Assembly: GCA_016223085.1 (NCBI GenBank)
Contig: JACRPS010000026.1
Location: 1 to 64,000, forward strand
DNA length: 64,000 bases
From: Chloroflexota bacterium
GTDB lineage: Bacteria > Chloroflexota > Anaerolineae > Aggregatilineales > Phototrophicaceae
Direction: 5' to 3'
Both the position numbers and the translations under genes were made by a program. Each line of letters opens with the position of its first letter. Position 1 is the first letter of the stretch. Below are positions 34,424-42,831 of this stretch, piece after piece. Under the pieces are notes generated by a model that worked only from the letters and a program-made list of their open reading frames with translations, did no database searches and was not told the origin of the DNA.

Positions 34424-36361
34424 CTAGGCCTCCTGCGCGTCTGGTGTCAGTTCGGCTTCCGCGTCACCAACCAGTTGTGAGTGGTAAATCTCGGCGTAGA
34501 TCGGGCTGGTTTCCATCAGTTCTTCGTGTTTGCCGCGCGCCACCACCTGCCCCTTGTCCATCACCAGGATTTGGTCGGCGTTCAGCACCGTACTGATACG
34601 CTGGGCGATCACAAAGCTGGTGCGCCCTTTCATCAGATTGTCCAGCGCCTTCTGGATTTTGTACTCCGTCACCAGGTCAACGCTGCTGGTGGAGTCGTCC
34701 AGAATCAGCAGGCGCGGGTTGAGCAGCAGCGCGCGGGCGATGGCGATACGCTGCTTCTGCCCGCCGGAGAGTGTCGTGCCCCGTTCGCCTACCGGCGTAT
34801 CATAACCGTCCGGGAAGGTCAGGATGAAGTCATGGGCGGCGGCAGCTTTGGCCGCTTCAATTACTTCGTCCATTGTGGCATCGGGGCGGCCAAACGCGAT
34901 GTTATCCCGAATCGTGCCGCTGAACAGGTTTGTCTCCTGCAGGACGATACCAATCTGCGACCGCAGGCTGTCCAGCGTTACGTCACGCACGTCATAACCG
35001 TCAATCAGCACCGCGCCTTCCGACACGTCGTAAAAGCGCGGAATCAGGTTAATGATGGTCGTTTTGCCGCTGCCGGTCGCCCCCAGCAGCGCCACCGTCT
35101 GCCCCGGCTCCGCTACAAAGCTCACGTCCTTCAGCACCGGCTCGCCGCTGTTGAAGTACCGGAAGGTTACGTCCTTAAATTCGACGTGTCCCTGTATCGG
35201 CGGCAGCGCGGTAGCATCCGGCTTGTCGGCCACGTCGCTTTTGGCGTCCAGGATTTCGAAGATACGCGAGGCCGACGCGGCAGCCTGCGCCATCAGCGAA
35301 ATGATGAACCCCAGTTGCCCCAGCGGGAAAAACACGTAGATCAGGTACAGGCTGAAGCTCTGGTATTCCCCCAGATTCAGCGTGCCTTCGAGAATCTGCC
35401 GCCCGCCGAAATACAGAATCGCCGCCTGCCCCAACTGCGCGATCAGGAAGATCACCGGGAACAGGAAGGCGAAAGTTCGGCTGACCTTGATGCTCTGGTA
35501 AAACAGGTCATCGGCGGCCTGGTCAAAGCGTTTCTGTTCGTAGGGTTCGCGCACAAACGCTTTCACCACCTTGATGCCCGCCAGCGCCTCCTGCAGCACG
35601 GTGTTCAGCCGGGAGATACGCCGCTGCACTTCCACGAACAGCGGCTGGCTGACCATCCCGAAGATGATAAACAGCACCAGCGCAATCGGCAGCGTCGGCA
35701 GGATGACCAGCGTCAGCCGCCAGTTGGTCGCCAGCAGAATGATGAGCGTGACCGTCAGCAGGATAAACGCCTGCGCCGCCAGCACCAGCCCTTGCGCGAT
35801 GAACAGCCGCACCTTCTCCACGTCATCGGTGGCGCGGATCATCAACTGGCCAGTCTGGTTCTGGTCATGATAGCTGAACGACAGCCGTTGAATCTTGGCG
35901 AACAGTTCATTGCGGAAGTCAAAGGCCACACCCTGCGACGTTTTTTCCGCCATGTAAGCCTGTACAAACGAAAACAGCCCACGCATGATGGCGAAGGCGA
36001 CGATGAAGATGGCCGCGTTGATGAGCAGCGTTTCGGCGTTGGCCGCGTCCGCCTGGAGCTGTTCCAGCGTCCTGCCGGCCTGCTGCGCCGCCAGGTTGCG
36101 CGTGGCTTCTGTCAGCGCCGGCAGCGGCATCTCGATATTCATGATGCTCTTGGCGACCGTGCCGTTGGTCACGGCATCAATCATATTCTGCACCAGTTGC
36201 GGCACGGCAAGCTGGGCAATCGTAGCGATAAACAGCGCGCCGTAGGCCATCAGCGTTGACCGGCGCTGCTTGCCCAGGTAGCGAATCGCCCGCCCCAGGC
36301 TGCCATTGCTCCGCGACCGTCCCCTCCCCCGGCTCCAGTTCTGTGTAGCTTGTGCTTGCAA
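34424..36361 (-). CDS. ABC exporter half-transporter (ATP-binding/permease), first subunit
   Basis: A 645-residue partner of the downstream half-transporter. It has a membrane domain with a long external segment (about 60-115), then an ATPase domain with Walker A GATGSGKTT, signature LSGGQKQ and Walker B LLILDDSTSSVD. The Asp in place of the catalytic Glu after Walker B (DDST against DEAT in the partner) indicates one degenerate ATP site, typical of heterodimeric exporters. The start is most likely the TTG at 36361, which follows AAGGGGAG by 6 nt; an upstream TTG at 36397 has no such site. Confidence 0.9.
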   Translation of the reverse strand: MQAQATQNWSRGRGRSRSNGSLGRAIRYLGKQRRSTLMAYGALFIATIAQLAVPQLVQNMIDAVTNGTVAKSIMNIEMPLPALTEATRNLAAQQAGRTLEQLQADAANAETLLINAAIFIVAFAIMRGLFSFVQAYMAEKTSQGVAFDFRNELFAKIQRLSFSYHDQNQTGQLMIRATDDVEKVRLFIAQGLVLAAQAFILLTVTLIILLATNWRLTLVILPTLPIALVLFIIFGMVSQPLFVEVQRRISRLNTVLQEALAGIKVVKAFVREPYEQKRFDQAADDLFYQSIKVSRTFAFLFPVIFLIAQLGQAAILYFGGRQILEGTLNLGEYQSFSLYLIYVFFPLGQLGFIISLMAQAAASASRIFEILDAKSDVADKPDATALPPIQGHVEFKDVTFRYFNSGEPVLKDVSFVAEPGQTVALLGATGSGKTTIINLIPRFYDVSEGAVLIDGYDVRDVTLDSLRSQIGIVLQETNLFSGTIRDNIAFGRPDATMDEVIEAAKAAAAHDFILTFPDGYDTPVGERGTTLSGGQKQRIAIARALLLNPRLLILDDSTSSVDLVTEYKIQKALDNLMKGRTSFVIAQRISTVLNADQILVMDKGQVVARGKHEELMETSPIYAEIYHSQLVGDAEAELTPDAQEA

Positions 36362-36431
36362 GGCAAACTCCCCTTCTCTATGCCATAGCCTTTGCAATGT
36401 TGACGGTTAGCCTACACCCCTATACGCAAAA

Positions 36432-36911
36432 TCACGTCGGAGTGTTCATCTCTTCCTGTTTGGCCTGCATCGCCCGCTCCAGCGCCTCCACGATCATACG
36501 GGCTTCGTTCAGCGGTAGCGCGCTCAGGAGATCAGCAGTGGCCCGGCAGCGTTCCACCTGTGACTCACGGATAAACGCTTCGCCCTGTTCGCTCAGGTAC
36601 AGGTGTACCAGGCGGTTGTCCGGTTTTTTTTCGTGTGGATTGCTTTTCGGCCTCCGCCGTTCGATTAATCCCAGGTTTTCCATGTGCTGCACCGCGTTGG
36701 AAACCGCCGCTGGCGTCACCCGCATACACTCAGCCAGTTCCTTCTGTGCCATGCCGGGCCGGTGGTGCAGAATATGCAGCGCCTTAAAATGATTGATGGC
36801 AAGCTGCCCTTGCAGATGCTCTGGCATCTGGTAATGGGTCAGCCGCCCCAGCACTTCCAGCACGCGCAAAAAGCGACGCGCCAGTTCCATCGTTTCAATT
36901 GGCTCGTCCAT
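36432..36911 (-). CDS. MarR-family transcriptional regulator
   Basis: A 159-residue winged-helix protein. The DNA-reading helix region is MAQKELAECMRVTPAAVSNA and the wing is LIERRRPKSNPHEKKPDN, followed by the C-terminal dimerisation helices. MarR proteins repress their own operon and release on binding a small ligand. It is the first gene of an operon with the two ABC half-transporters (70-nt gap). A palindrome 46 nt upstream of its start is a probable operator. Confidence 0.9.
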   Translation of the reverse strand: MDEPIETMELARRFLRVLEVLGRLTHYQMPEHLQGQLAINHFKALHILHHRPGMAQKELAECMRVTPAAVSNAVQHMENLGLIERRRPKSNPHEKKPDNRLVHLYLSEQGEAFIRESQVERCRATADLLSALPLNEARMIVEALERAMQAKQEEMNTPT

Positions 36912-36956
36912 CCGATCTATTCTCGTTAATTAGCAGTTGGGGAATAAAATTAGTTA

Positions 36957-36968
36957 AGTTAATTAACT
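36957..36968. promoter_or_regulatory. Probable MarR operator
   Basis: The perfect 12-bp palindrome AGTTAATTAACT lies in an A/T-rich stretch 46 nt upstream of the MarR start; a related half (GTTAATTAG) occurs at about 36925. Length and symmetry fit MarR binding sites; binding is inferred from position. Confidence 0.55.
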
Positions 36969-37101
36969 GTTTGCCATCATAGGGGGCTTTTGATCGAAAG
37001 TCAAATGAGAAGATTCTAAGCAGGCGCGGCTATTGTCTGTTTCGTTTTGGTAATGTTATGATAGGCTGGCAACGATGGACACGGCGGGGGTAAGCAGTAC
37101 G

Positions 37102-38301
37102 ATGTCAGCGATCACGATTTTGTGTTTATCCAGTTACTTCAAGGGTGAAAACTTTCTGCGGGAGGTTAAACGTCAGGGCTGCCGCGTGCTGCTGCTGACC
37201 AACGAGAAGCTGAAAGATGATCCCTGGCCGCGCGACAGCATTGACGAAATCTTCCTGATGCCGGACCTGAGCCATGTTCAGGATGTGATTTATGCCGTCA
37301 GCTACCTGTGCCGCGCCCAGGACATCCAGCAGATCATCCCTCTCGACGAATACGACGTGGAAACCGTCGCCGCGCTGCGGGAACATCTGCGCCTGCCGGG
37401 CATGGGCCAGACCGCCACGCGCTACTTCCGCGACAAGCTGGCGATGCGCATGAAAGCGTATGACGGTGGTATCCCGGTGCCGCCGTTTACGCCGGTTATC
37501 AACTATGACCGCCTGCGCGACTACATGACACGCGTGCCGCCGCTGTGGCTGCTCAAGCCACGCACCGAAGCTGGCGCGATGGGCATCAAAAAGATCAATG
37601 AACCGGAAGAACTGTGGCGCTGGCTGGACCAGCTTGGTGACCAGCAGTCGTATTTCCTGCTGGAGAAATACATCCCCGGCGGCGTTTATCACGTTGATTC
37701 GATCACCTGGGATGGCGAGGTGATTTTTGCCAGCACCCAGCAATACGGCCAGCCGCCGATGAATGTCGCGCACGAAGGTGGCATCTTCACCACCCGCACC
37801 CTTCCCCCGGATGCTGATGAAACCCGTGAACTGAAGGCGCTGAACGCGCGGGTGATTCAAACGCTGGGCATGACGCACGGCGTTACCCATGCCGAGTACA
37901 TCAAGGCGCACGATGGCGGTGCGTTTTATTTCCTCGAATGTGCCGCGCGGGTGGGCGGCGCCCATATTGCCGATCTGATCGAAGCCGCTACCGGCCTCAA
38001 CCTGTGGGCGGAATGGGCACGGCTGGAAATCGCCCGGCTGCGTGGTGAGACCTATACGCTGCCGGCGTGGCGGCAGCAGTACGGGGGGCTGCTGGTGTCG
38101 CTGGCGAAACAGGAACACCCGGATACCTCAGCCTACAGCGACCCGGAGGTCGTCTGGCGGCTGGACAAAAAACATCATGCCGGTTTGATCGTCGCTTCCG
38201 ACAGCCAGCAGCGTGTGACTGATCTGCTCCATGACTATACGCAGCGTTTTGTGGTAGACTTTATGGCCGTGCAGCCGCCGAAAGACAAACCAACCAATTG
38301 A
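37102..38301 (+). CDS. ATP-grasp carboxylate-amine ligase (biotin-carboxylase-like)
   Basis: A protein of about 399 residues beginning ITILCLSSYFKGENFLREVK, a preATP-grasp fold. The ATP-grasp core includes LLKPRTEAGAMGIKKI, FLLEKYIPGGVYHVDSI and the metal/phosphate end FLECAARVGGAHIADLIE. Such enzymes join a carboxylate and an amine through an acylphosphate. Substrates are unknown. It is the first gene of a cluster with two other ATP-grasp enzymes. I prefer the ATG at 37102 because the conserved strand begins immediately after it; the ATG at 37075 is an alternative. Confidence 0.82.
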   Translation: MSAITILCLSSYFKGENFLREVKRQGCRVLLLTNEKLKDDPWPRDSIDEIFLMPDLSHVQDVIYAVSYLCRAQDIQQIIPLDEYDVETVAALREHLRLPGMGQTATRYFRDKLAMRMKAYDGGIPVPPFTPVINYDRLRDYMTRVPPLWLLKPRTEAGAMGIKKINEPEELWRWLDQLGDQQSYFLLEKYIPGGVYHVDSITWDGEVIFASTQQYGQPPMNVAHEGGIFTTRTLPPDADETRELKALNARVIQTLGMTHGVTHAEYIKAHDGGAFYFLECAARVGGAHIADLIEAATGLNLWAEWARLEIARLRGETYTLPAWRQQYGGLLVSLAKQEHPDTSAYSDPEVVWRLDKKHHAGLIVASDSQQRVTDLLHDYTQRFVVDFMAVQPPKDKPTN

Positions 38302-38327
38302 TCACATATACAAAATTAGTTGGGTGT

Positions 38328-38356
38328 GTAGGGACATGGCGCCGCCGTGTCCCTAC
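38328..38356. repeat. GTAGGG-family palindrome, copy 7
   Basis: 29 bp with GTAGGGACATGGC against GCCGTGTCCCTAC, one G-U-type difference, centre GCC. It lies between the first ATP-grasp gene and the subtilase gene. Confidence 0.87.
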
Positions 38357-38476
38357 CGGAAACGCTGCGTTATTGACTTCGCTTACGATTTCTGACGAAC
38401 TTTTAGGCAAAATTCAAGGCGCATTTTATGCGCAGCGGTGTATGCTGGACAGCATAGAGTAATCATTCACGACGTT

Positions 38477-39622
38477 ATGCCCTTGTTCACATCCAATTAT
38501 CCCTTCTACGAACCCGGCTCACCGACGCTGCTGTCCACACCAGAGCGTACCGGCGCGCTGCCCCACTACACTGGGCGCGGCGTGGTGATGGCATTGATTG
38601 ATTCCGGCTTCTACCCCCATCCTGACCTGGAGGGGCGTATCCTGCTGCACGTGGATGCATCTACCAACCGCGTTCTGGAACAGGGTACAAACTTTAAGAT
38701 TAATGATCTAAGCTGGCATGGTCAGATGACCAGTGTGATCGCGGCGGGCAGCGGGCGGGCTTCCGGCGGGCGCTACCGGGGCATCGCGTCAGATGCAAAA
38801 CTGGTGCTGGTTAAGGTCAGCACGCCCAGAGGGCAGATTAAGGAAACCGACATCCTGCGCGGCCTGCGTTGGCTGCTGGACACCTACCGTCGTCTGAATG
38901 TTCGTGTCGTTAACGTCTCTGTCGGCGGCGATGCTGTCAGCCACGACCCGGACCATCCACTCCACCGGGCGATTCGCAAACTGGTACAGGCGGGGGTGAC
39001 AGTGGTGGTTGCCGCCGGCAACCGTGACAGCGCGCCGTTGCTGCCCCCGGCCAGCGCCGCCGACGCGATTACCGTCGGCGGCGTTAACGATCACAACTCG
39101 CTCGACATGCAACTGTGGACACCCTACCACCACAACTACGGGCGCGTTTACGATGGCTCATGCAAGCCGGACATCCTCGCTCCGGCCAACTGGATCGCTT
39201 CCCCGATTCTGCCCGGTTCATCCACCGCCCGCGAGGTGCGCTGGCTTGCCCCGCTGTTGCGAACCTCCGACGAGGCGCACATTCGCCACATGCTGAAACA
39301 GGGCTACCGCGATCTCGGTCTGGCACGGGATATGGCGCTCAACGCCGACGACAACCTGTACGCCGAACTCCAGCAGCGCATCCACGCCCACAAGATCATT
39401 GACGCCCACCACCAGCATGTGGACGGCACGTCGGTCGCCGCACCGATTGTCGCGTCCGTCATCGCGCAAATGCTGGAAGCGAATCCTGGTTTGACGCCCG
39501 ATCAGATTCGCGCTATTCTGACTACAACTGCCCGATTGTTACCCAACATCCCATACGACCGTCAGGGCGCGGGCGTCCTGGACGCGGCCTCGGCGGTGAG
39601 CGCGGCAGCCCGGTTAGCTTAA
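38477..39622 (+). CDS. S8 (subtilisin-like) serine peptidase
   Basis: A 381-residue subtilase with Asp in VMALIDSGFYPHPDL, His in LSWHGQMTSVIAAG, the oxyanion Asn region VVVAAGNRDSA and Ser in DGTSVAAPIVASV. No signal peptide is visible, so it may act in the cytosol. A ~90-residue insert between the oxyanion region and the catalytic Ser (about 215-320) is not recognised. The ATG at 38477 is preferred; a GTG at 38438 would add 13 unconserved residues. Its place in the ATP-grasp cluster suggests processing of a peptide substrate or precursor. Confidence 0.88.
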   Translation: MPLFTSNYPFYEPGSPTLLSTPERTGALPHYTGRGVVMALIDSGFYPHPDLEGRILLHVDASTNRVLEQGTNFKINDLSWHGQMTSVIAAGSGRASGGRYRGIASDAKLVLVKVSTPRGQIKETDILRGLRWLLDTYRRLNVRVVNVSVGGDAVSHDPDHPLHRAIRKLVQAGVTVVVAAGNRDSAPLLPPASAADAITVGGVNDHNSLDMQLWTPYHHNYGRVYDGSCKPDILAPANWIASPILPGSSTAREVRWLAPLLRTSDEAHIRHMLKQGYRDLGLARDMALNADDNLYAELQQRIHAHKIIDAHHQHVDGTSVAAPIVASVIAQMLEANPGLTPDQIRAILTTTARLLPNIPYDRQGAGVLDAASAVSAAARLA

Positions 39623-39623
39623 G

Positions 39624-39651
39624 TCATCAGTTTTCAGTTGTCAGTTTTCAG
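39624..39651. repeat. Heptanucleotide tandem repeat (TTTTCAG unit)
   Basis: Four 7-nt units sharing TCAG at the end: TCATCAG, TTTTCAG, TTGTCAG, TTTTCAG, immediately after the subtilase stop. Confidence 0.75.
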
Positions 39652-39722
39652 TCAAGGACCGGCATAGCAACTGCTGATTCCTGAATGCCAATTGCTGATT
39701 CGCAACGATAAGCGAGCGCTGC

Positions 39723-40442
39723 ATGAACCGTGAATACCACCGTTGGTACAGTCCCGCACTGAACCGGGATATGGAACTGCTGGTGTTTGGACACGCCGGG
39801 GCGCGTGTCCTCGTTTTTCCCACCTCGCGCGGCAAATTCTACGAATGGGAAGACCGGGGCATGATGAACGCCCTGCGCGGCCATCTGGATAACGGCTGGC
39901 TGCAAGTCTTCTGCGTGGACAGCGTGGACGCCGAAAGCTGGTACAACTGGTGGGCGCATCCTGGCGCGCGCGCCTATCGCCATGCTCAGTATGACGGTTA
40001 TCTGTACAACGAGGTGCTGCCCTTCACCCTCAGTAAAAACAGCAATCCCTTTCTCATCACTCTGGGGGCCAGCTTCGGCGCGTACCACGCCATGAACTTC
40101 GGCCTCAAACATCCTGACAGGGTAGACCGCATCCTGGCCTTAAGCGGCCTGTACGACATTCGCAGTTTCACCGGCGGCTACAGCGACGATTACGTCTTTT
40201 TCAACAATCCGATGCAGTTTATCCCCGCCGAACATGATGAAGGCCGGCTGGCGCTGCTGCGCCACATTGACATCATTCTGGCAACCGGGCGGGAAGATCG
40301 TCTCATCCAGCAGGCGCGCGACATGTCCGCTGTGTTGTGGAGCAAGGGCATCGGCAACGCCCTGCGTGAATGGGATGGCTGGTCGCACGATTGGCCGTAC
40401 TGGCAGCGAATGGTGCTGCTGTACATCGGCGGCCATGATTAA
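39723..40442 (+). CDS. Alpha/beta-hydrolase, esterase-D-like
   Basis: A 239-residue serine hydrolase. The nucleophile elbow is GASFGAYHA, and a late His lies in WSHDWPYWQ. The sequence starts directly with the fold (no signal peptide). Proteins of this putative-esterase type are often encoded next to ATP-grasp ligases, where they may release or trans-acylate an ester-bound intermediate. Here it lies 74 nt before the RimK-like ATP-grasp gene. Confidence 0.82.
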   Translation: MNREYHRWYSPALNRDMELLVFGHAGARVLVFPTSRGKFYEWEDRGMMNALRGHLDNGWLQVFCVDSVDAESWYNWWAHPGARAYRHAQYDGYLYNEVLPFTLSKNSNPFLITLGASFGAYHAMNFGLKHPDRVDRILALSGLYDIRSFTGGYSDDYVFFNNPMQFIPAEHDEGRLALLRHIDIILATGREDRLIQQARDMSAVLWSKGIGNALREWDGWSHDWPYWQRMVLLYIGGHD

Positions 40443-40516
40443 GAAAAGGTAATTTTTGTTACTGGCGTGTATAATCACGTCCTTTACTGGAATGATGCTT
40501 TCTTCTGGAGTTAACA

Positions 40517-41479
40517 ATGGGCGAACAAAATAAGGAACCGCTGCGTGTTGGACTGTTTGTAGGCCGCGAATGGTCATGGCCGCCCGCGTTTATTGAAGAG
40601 GTCAACCGCCGCAACGAGGGTGTGATCGCCGAATACGTTAAGGTCGGCGGCACGATGATGAACGAACCGGTGCCGTACCGCGTCATTATTGACCGCATCT
40701 CGCACGAAGTCCCCTACTATCGCTCCTATCTGAAAAACGCCGTGCTGCAGGGCGTGAAGGTCATCAACGACCCGTTTATGTGGACGGCGGACGACAAATT
40801 TTTTGGCGCGTCGCTGGCCGATAAGCTGGGCGTGGCCTCGCCCAAAACGATGGTGCTGCCCAACAAGGATTACGTGCCCGGCATCGTCCACAGCGAAAGC
40901 CTGCGCAACCTCAAATATCCACTGGATTGGAACTGGATTGTGGAACAGGTCGGCGGTACGCCCTGCGTGCTGAAGGACGCGCATGGTGGCGGCTGGAAAG
41001 AGGTGTACGTCGTCCACTCAATTGCCGAACTGATCTGGCGCTACAACCAGAGCGGCCTGCTGACGATGGTCTTGCAGGAATTTATCAAGTGGGACGATTA
41101 CGCCCGCCTGATGTGTCTGGGGCAGGAAGAAATCTACGTGATGAAGTACGACCCCAACCAGCGCCGCTACCACGAAGAACACGGCTTCTCGCCTGAACTG
41201 CACGACCGCATGGTAAACGACGCGCTCAAACTTAACCGGGCGCTGGGCTACGACATGAACACCGTCGAGTTTGCTATCCGGGACGGCGTGCCGTATGCGA
41301 TTGACTTCATGAACCCCGCGCCGGATATGGACGTGAATTCGCTGGGGCGCCGGCATTTTGACTGGATGGTGACGCACATGGCTGACCTTGCCATCCGGCT
41401 GGCAAAATCCGGCGCGCGCACGATGGACCGCTATCCCTGGGGCAAACAGTTTGAAACCGACCGGGTTACGGCGGACTGA
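40517..41479 (+). CDS. RimK/D-Ala-D-Ala-ligase-like ATP-grasp protein
   Basis: A 320-residue ATP-grasp enzyme. The nucleotide-binding strand is TPCVLKDAHGGGWKEVYV, the adenine contact region is LQEFIKWDDYARL, and the metal-binding end is YAIDFMNPAPDMD, with Asp and Asn in the usual positions. It should ligate an amino acid or amine to a carboxylate. RBS TCTGGAG precedes the ATG by 8 nt. Only 2 nt separate it from the circularly permuted ATP-grasp gene, indicating joint action. Confidence 0.85.
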   Translation: MGEQNKEPLRVGLFVGREWSWPPAFIEEVNRRNEGVIAEYVKVGGTMMNEPVPYRVIIDRISHEVPYYRSYLKNAVLQGVKVINDPFMWTADDKFFGASLADKLGVASPKTMVLPNKDYVPGIVHSESLRNLKYPLDWNWIVEQVGGTPCVLKDAHGGGWKEVYVVHSIAELIWRYNQSGLLTMVLQEFIKWDDYARLMCLGQEEIYVMKYDPNQRRYHEEHGFSPELHDRMVNDALKLNRALGYDMNTVEFAIRDGVPYAIDFMNPAPDMDVNSLGRRHFDWMVTHMADLAIRLAKSGARTMDRYPWGKQFETDRVTAD

Positions 41480-41481
41480 CC

Positions 41482-42831
41482 ATGCCTACCGAAGCGATTG
41501 CCCTTTATCATGACCTGCTGACCGAAGGCCTGGCGCTGGAAACCAGCGAAGAACTCTACGCCCGCCTCAAACCCCTCGGCCTGTACTTCGGCGCGCGCCC
41601 CATCTGCACCGTGCTGCGTCCGCATTTTTACCTGGCTGACCAGTGGGAATACCTGCGCTCGGAAACCGAAATCCTGCTGGGCGCGTTCACCCGCGCGCAC
41701 GAAGCGTGCTGTTCAGACGCCAATCTGCGCGAACAGCTTGATCTTGAACCCTACGAAGAAGAATTGTTCAGCGCCGATATTGGCGCGGCAGTGCCCTGGA
41801 CCACCTCGCGGCTGGATTCGTTTTTTATGCCAAGCGAAGACCGCTTGCAGTTTGTGGAATACAATGCCGAAACCCCCGCCGGCATGGGTTACGAGGACAT
41901 CCTGGCCGAGCTGTTTATGGAACTGGAGCCGATGAAGCGCTTCCTGAAGCACTATGCCGTCCAGACCATGCCGATGCAGGGGCGGCTGCTGGCGGCGCTC
42001 ATGCGCGGTTATCGCGACTGGGGCGGCCAGGGTATCCCGCAGATTGCGATTGTGGATTGGGGGTACGTCCCCACCCTGAACGAGCACGTGATTATCCGCG
42101 CCTTTTTCGAACGGCACGGCGTACCGGCGGTGCTGGCCGACCCGCGCTCGCTGGAATACCGGGATGGCGTGCTGTGGGCCGACGGCTTCCGCGTGGATTT
42201 GGTCTACAAGCGCGTGCTGTGCAGTGAACTCATTGACGAGATGGGGCTGGACAACCCCATCGTTCAGGCAGTCAGAGACCGCGCCGTGTTTATGACCAAC
42301 TCATTCAGCGCCAAGCTGCTGGCAAAAAAAGGCAGCCTGGCCTTCATGAGCGACGAACAGAACGCGCACCTGTTTACCGAAGTCCAGCGCGAGGCGATCA
42401 AGTTGCACATCCCCTGGACGCGGCGCGTCACCGAACGGAAAACGTGGTATCGCGGCCAGGAAGTGGACCTCATCCCGTTCCTGTCCGAAAATCGGGAAAA
42501 CTTCGTCCTGAAACCCAACGACGAATACGGCGGGTCAGGCGTGGTGCTGGGCTGGGAAGCCTCGTCCGAACTGTGGAACGAAACGCTGCAAACGGCGCTG
42601 ACCACGCCCCACGTCGTGCAGGAGCGCGTGCAGCCGATTTACCGCGATTTTCCGTCAATCATCGAGGGTAAGCTGGACCTGCGCCCACGCTTCATTGATG
42701 CCAACCCCTATGTGTTTTACGGCCATACCGTTCACGGCTGCCTCACACGCCTGTCCTCCATCGCCCTGCTGAATGTGACGGCGGGTGGCGGTTCCGTAGT
42801 GCCAACCTTTTTGTTGCAAAAGCGCACATGA
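41482..42831 (+). CDS. Circularly permuted ATP-grasp protein
   Basis: A 449-residue protein of the circularly permuted ATP-grasp type (related to glutathionylspermidine synthetase-like and DUF407 proteins). Marks in order are FVEYNAETPAGMGYEDILAE, the permuted nucleotide-binding FVLKPNDEYGGSGVVLGWE, and C-terminal RLSSIALLNVTAGGGSVVPT. Permuted members typically attach amino acids or polyamines to peptides. It overlaps the next gene by 4 nt and follows the RimK-like gene by 2 nt, so three genes are translated together. Confidence 0.85.
   Translation: MPTEAIALYHDLLTEGLALETSEELYARLKPLGLYFGARPICTVLRPHFYLADQWEYLRSETEILLGAFTRAHEACCSDANLREQLDLEPYEEELFSADIGAAVPWTTSRLDSFFMPSEDRLQFVEYNAETPAGMGYEDILAELFMELEPMKRFLKHYAVQTMPMQGRLLAALMRGYRDWGGQGIPQIAIVDWGYVPTLNEHVIIRAFFERHGVPAVLADPRSLEYRDGVLWADGFRVDLVYKRVLCSELIDEMGLDNPIVQAVRDRAVFMTNSFSAKLLAKKGSLAFMSDEQNAHLFTEVQREAIKLHIPWTRRVTERKTWYRGQEVDLIPFLSENRENFVLKPNDEYGGSGVVLGWEASSELWNETLQTALTTPHVVQERVQPIYRDFPSIIEGKLDLRPRFIDANPYVFYGHTVHGCLTRLSSIALLNVTAGGGSVVPTFLLQKRT

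Noticed and set aside
32250-34427. A 725-codon open frame on the plus strand
   Set aside because: It lies antisense to the ABC exporter gene, is rich in H, R and Q as expected for an antisense shadow in GC-rich DNA, begins in the repeat-rich spacer and has no ribosome binding site.
34481-36259. A 592-codon open frame on the plus strand
   Set aside because: It is an antisense shadow of the other ABC half-transporter, with the same H/R/Q/D-biased composition and no recognisable motif.
37075-37101. The upstream ATG of the first ATP-grasp gene
   Set aside because: It adds nine residues before the conserved first strand; kept only as an alternative start.
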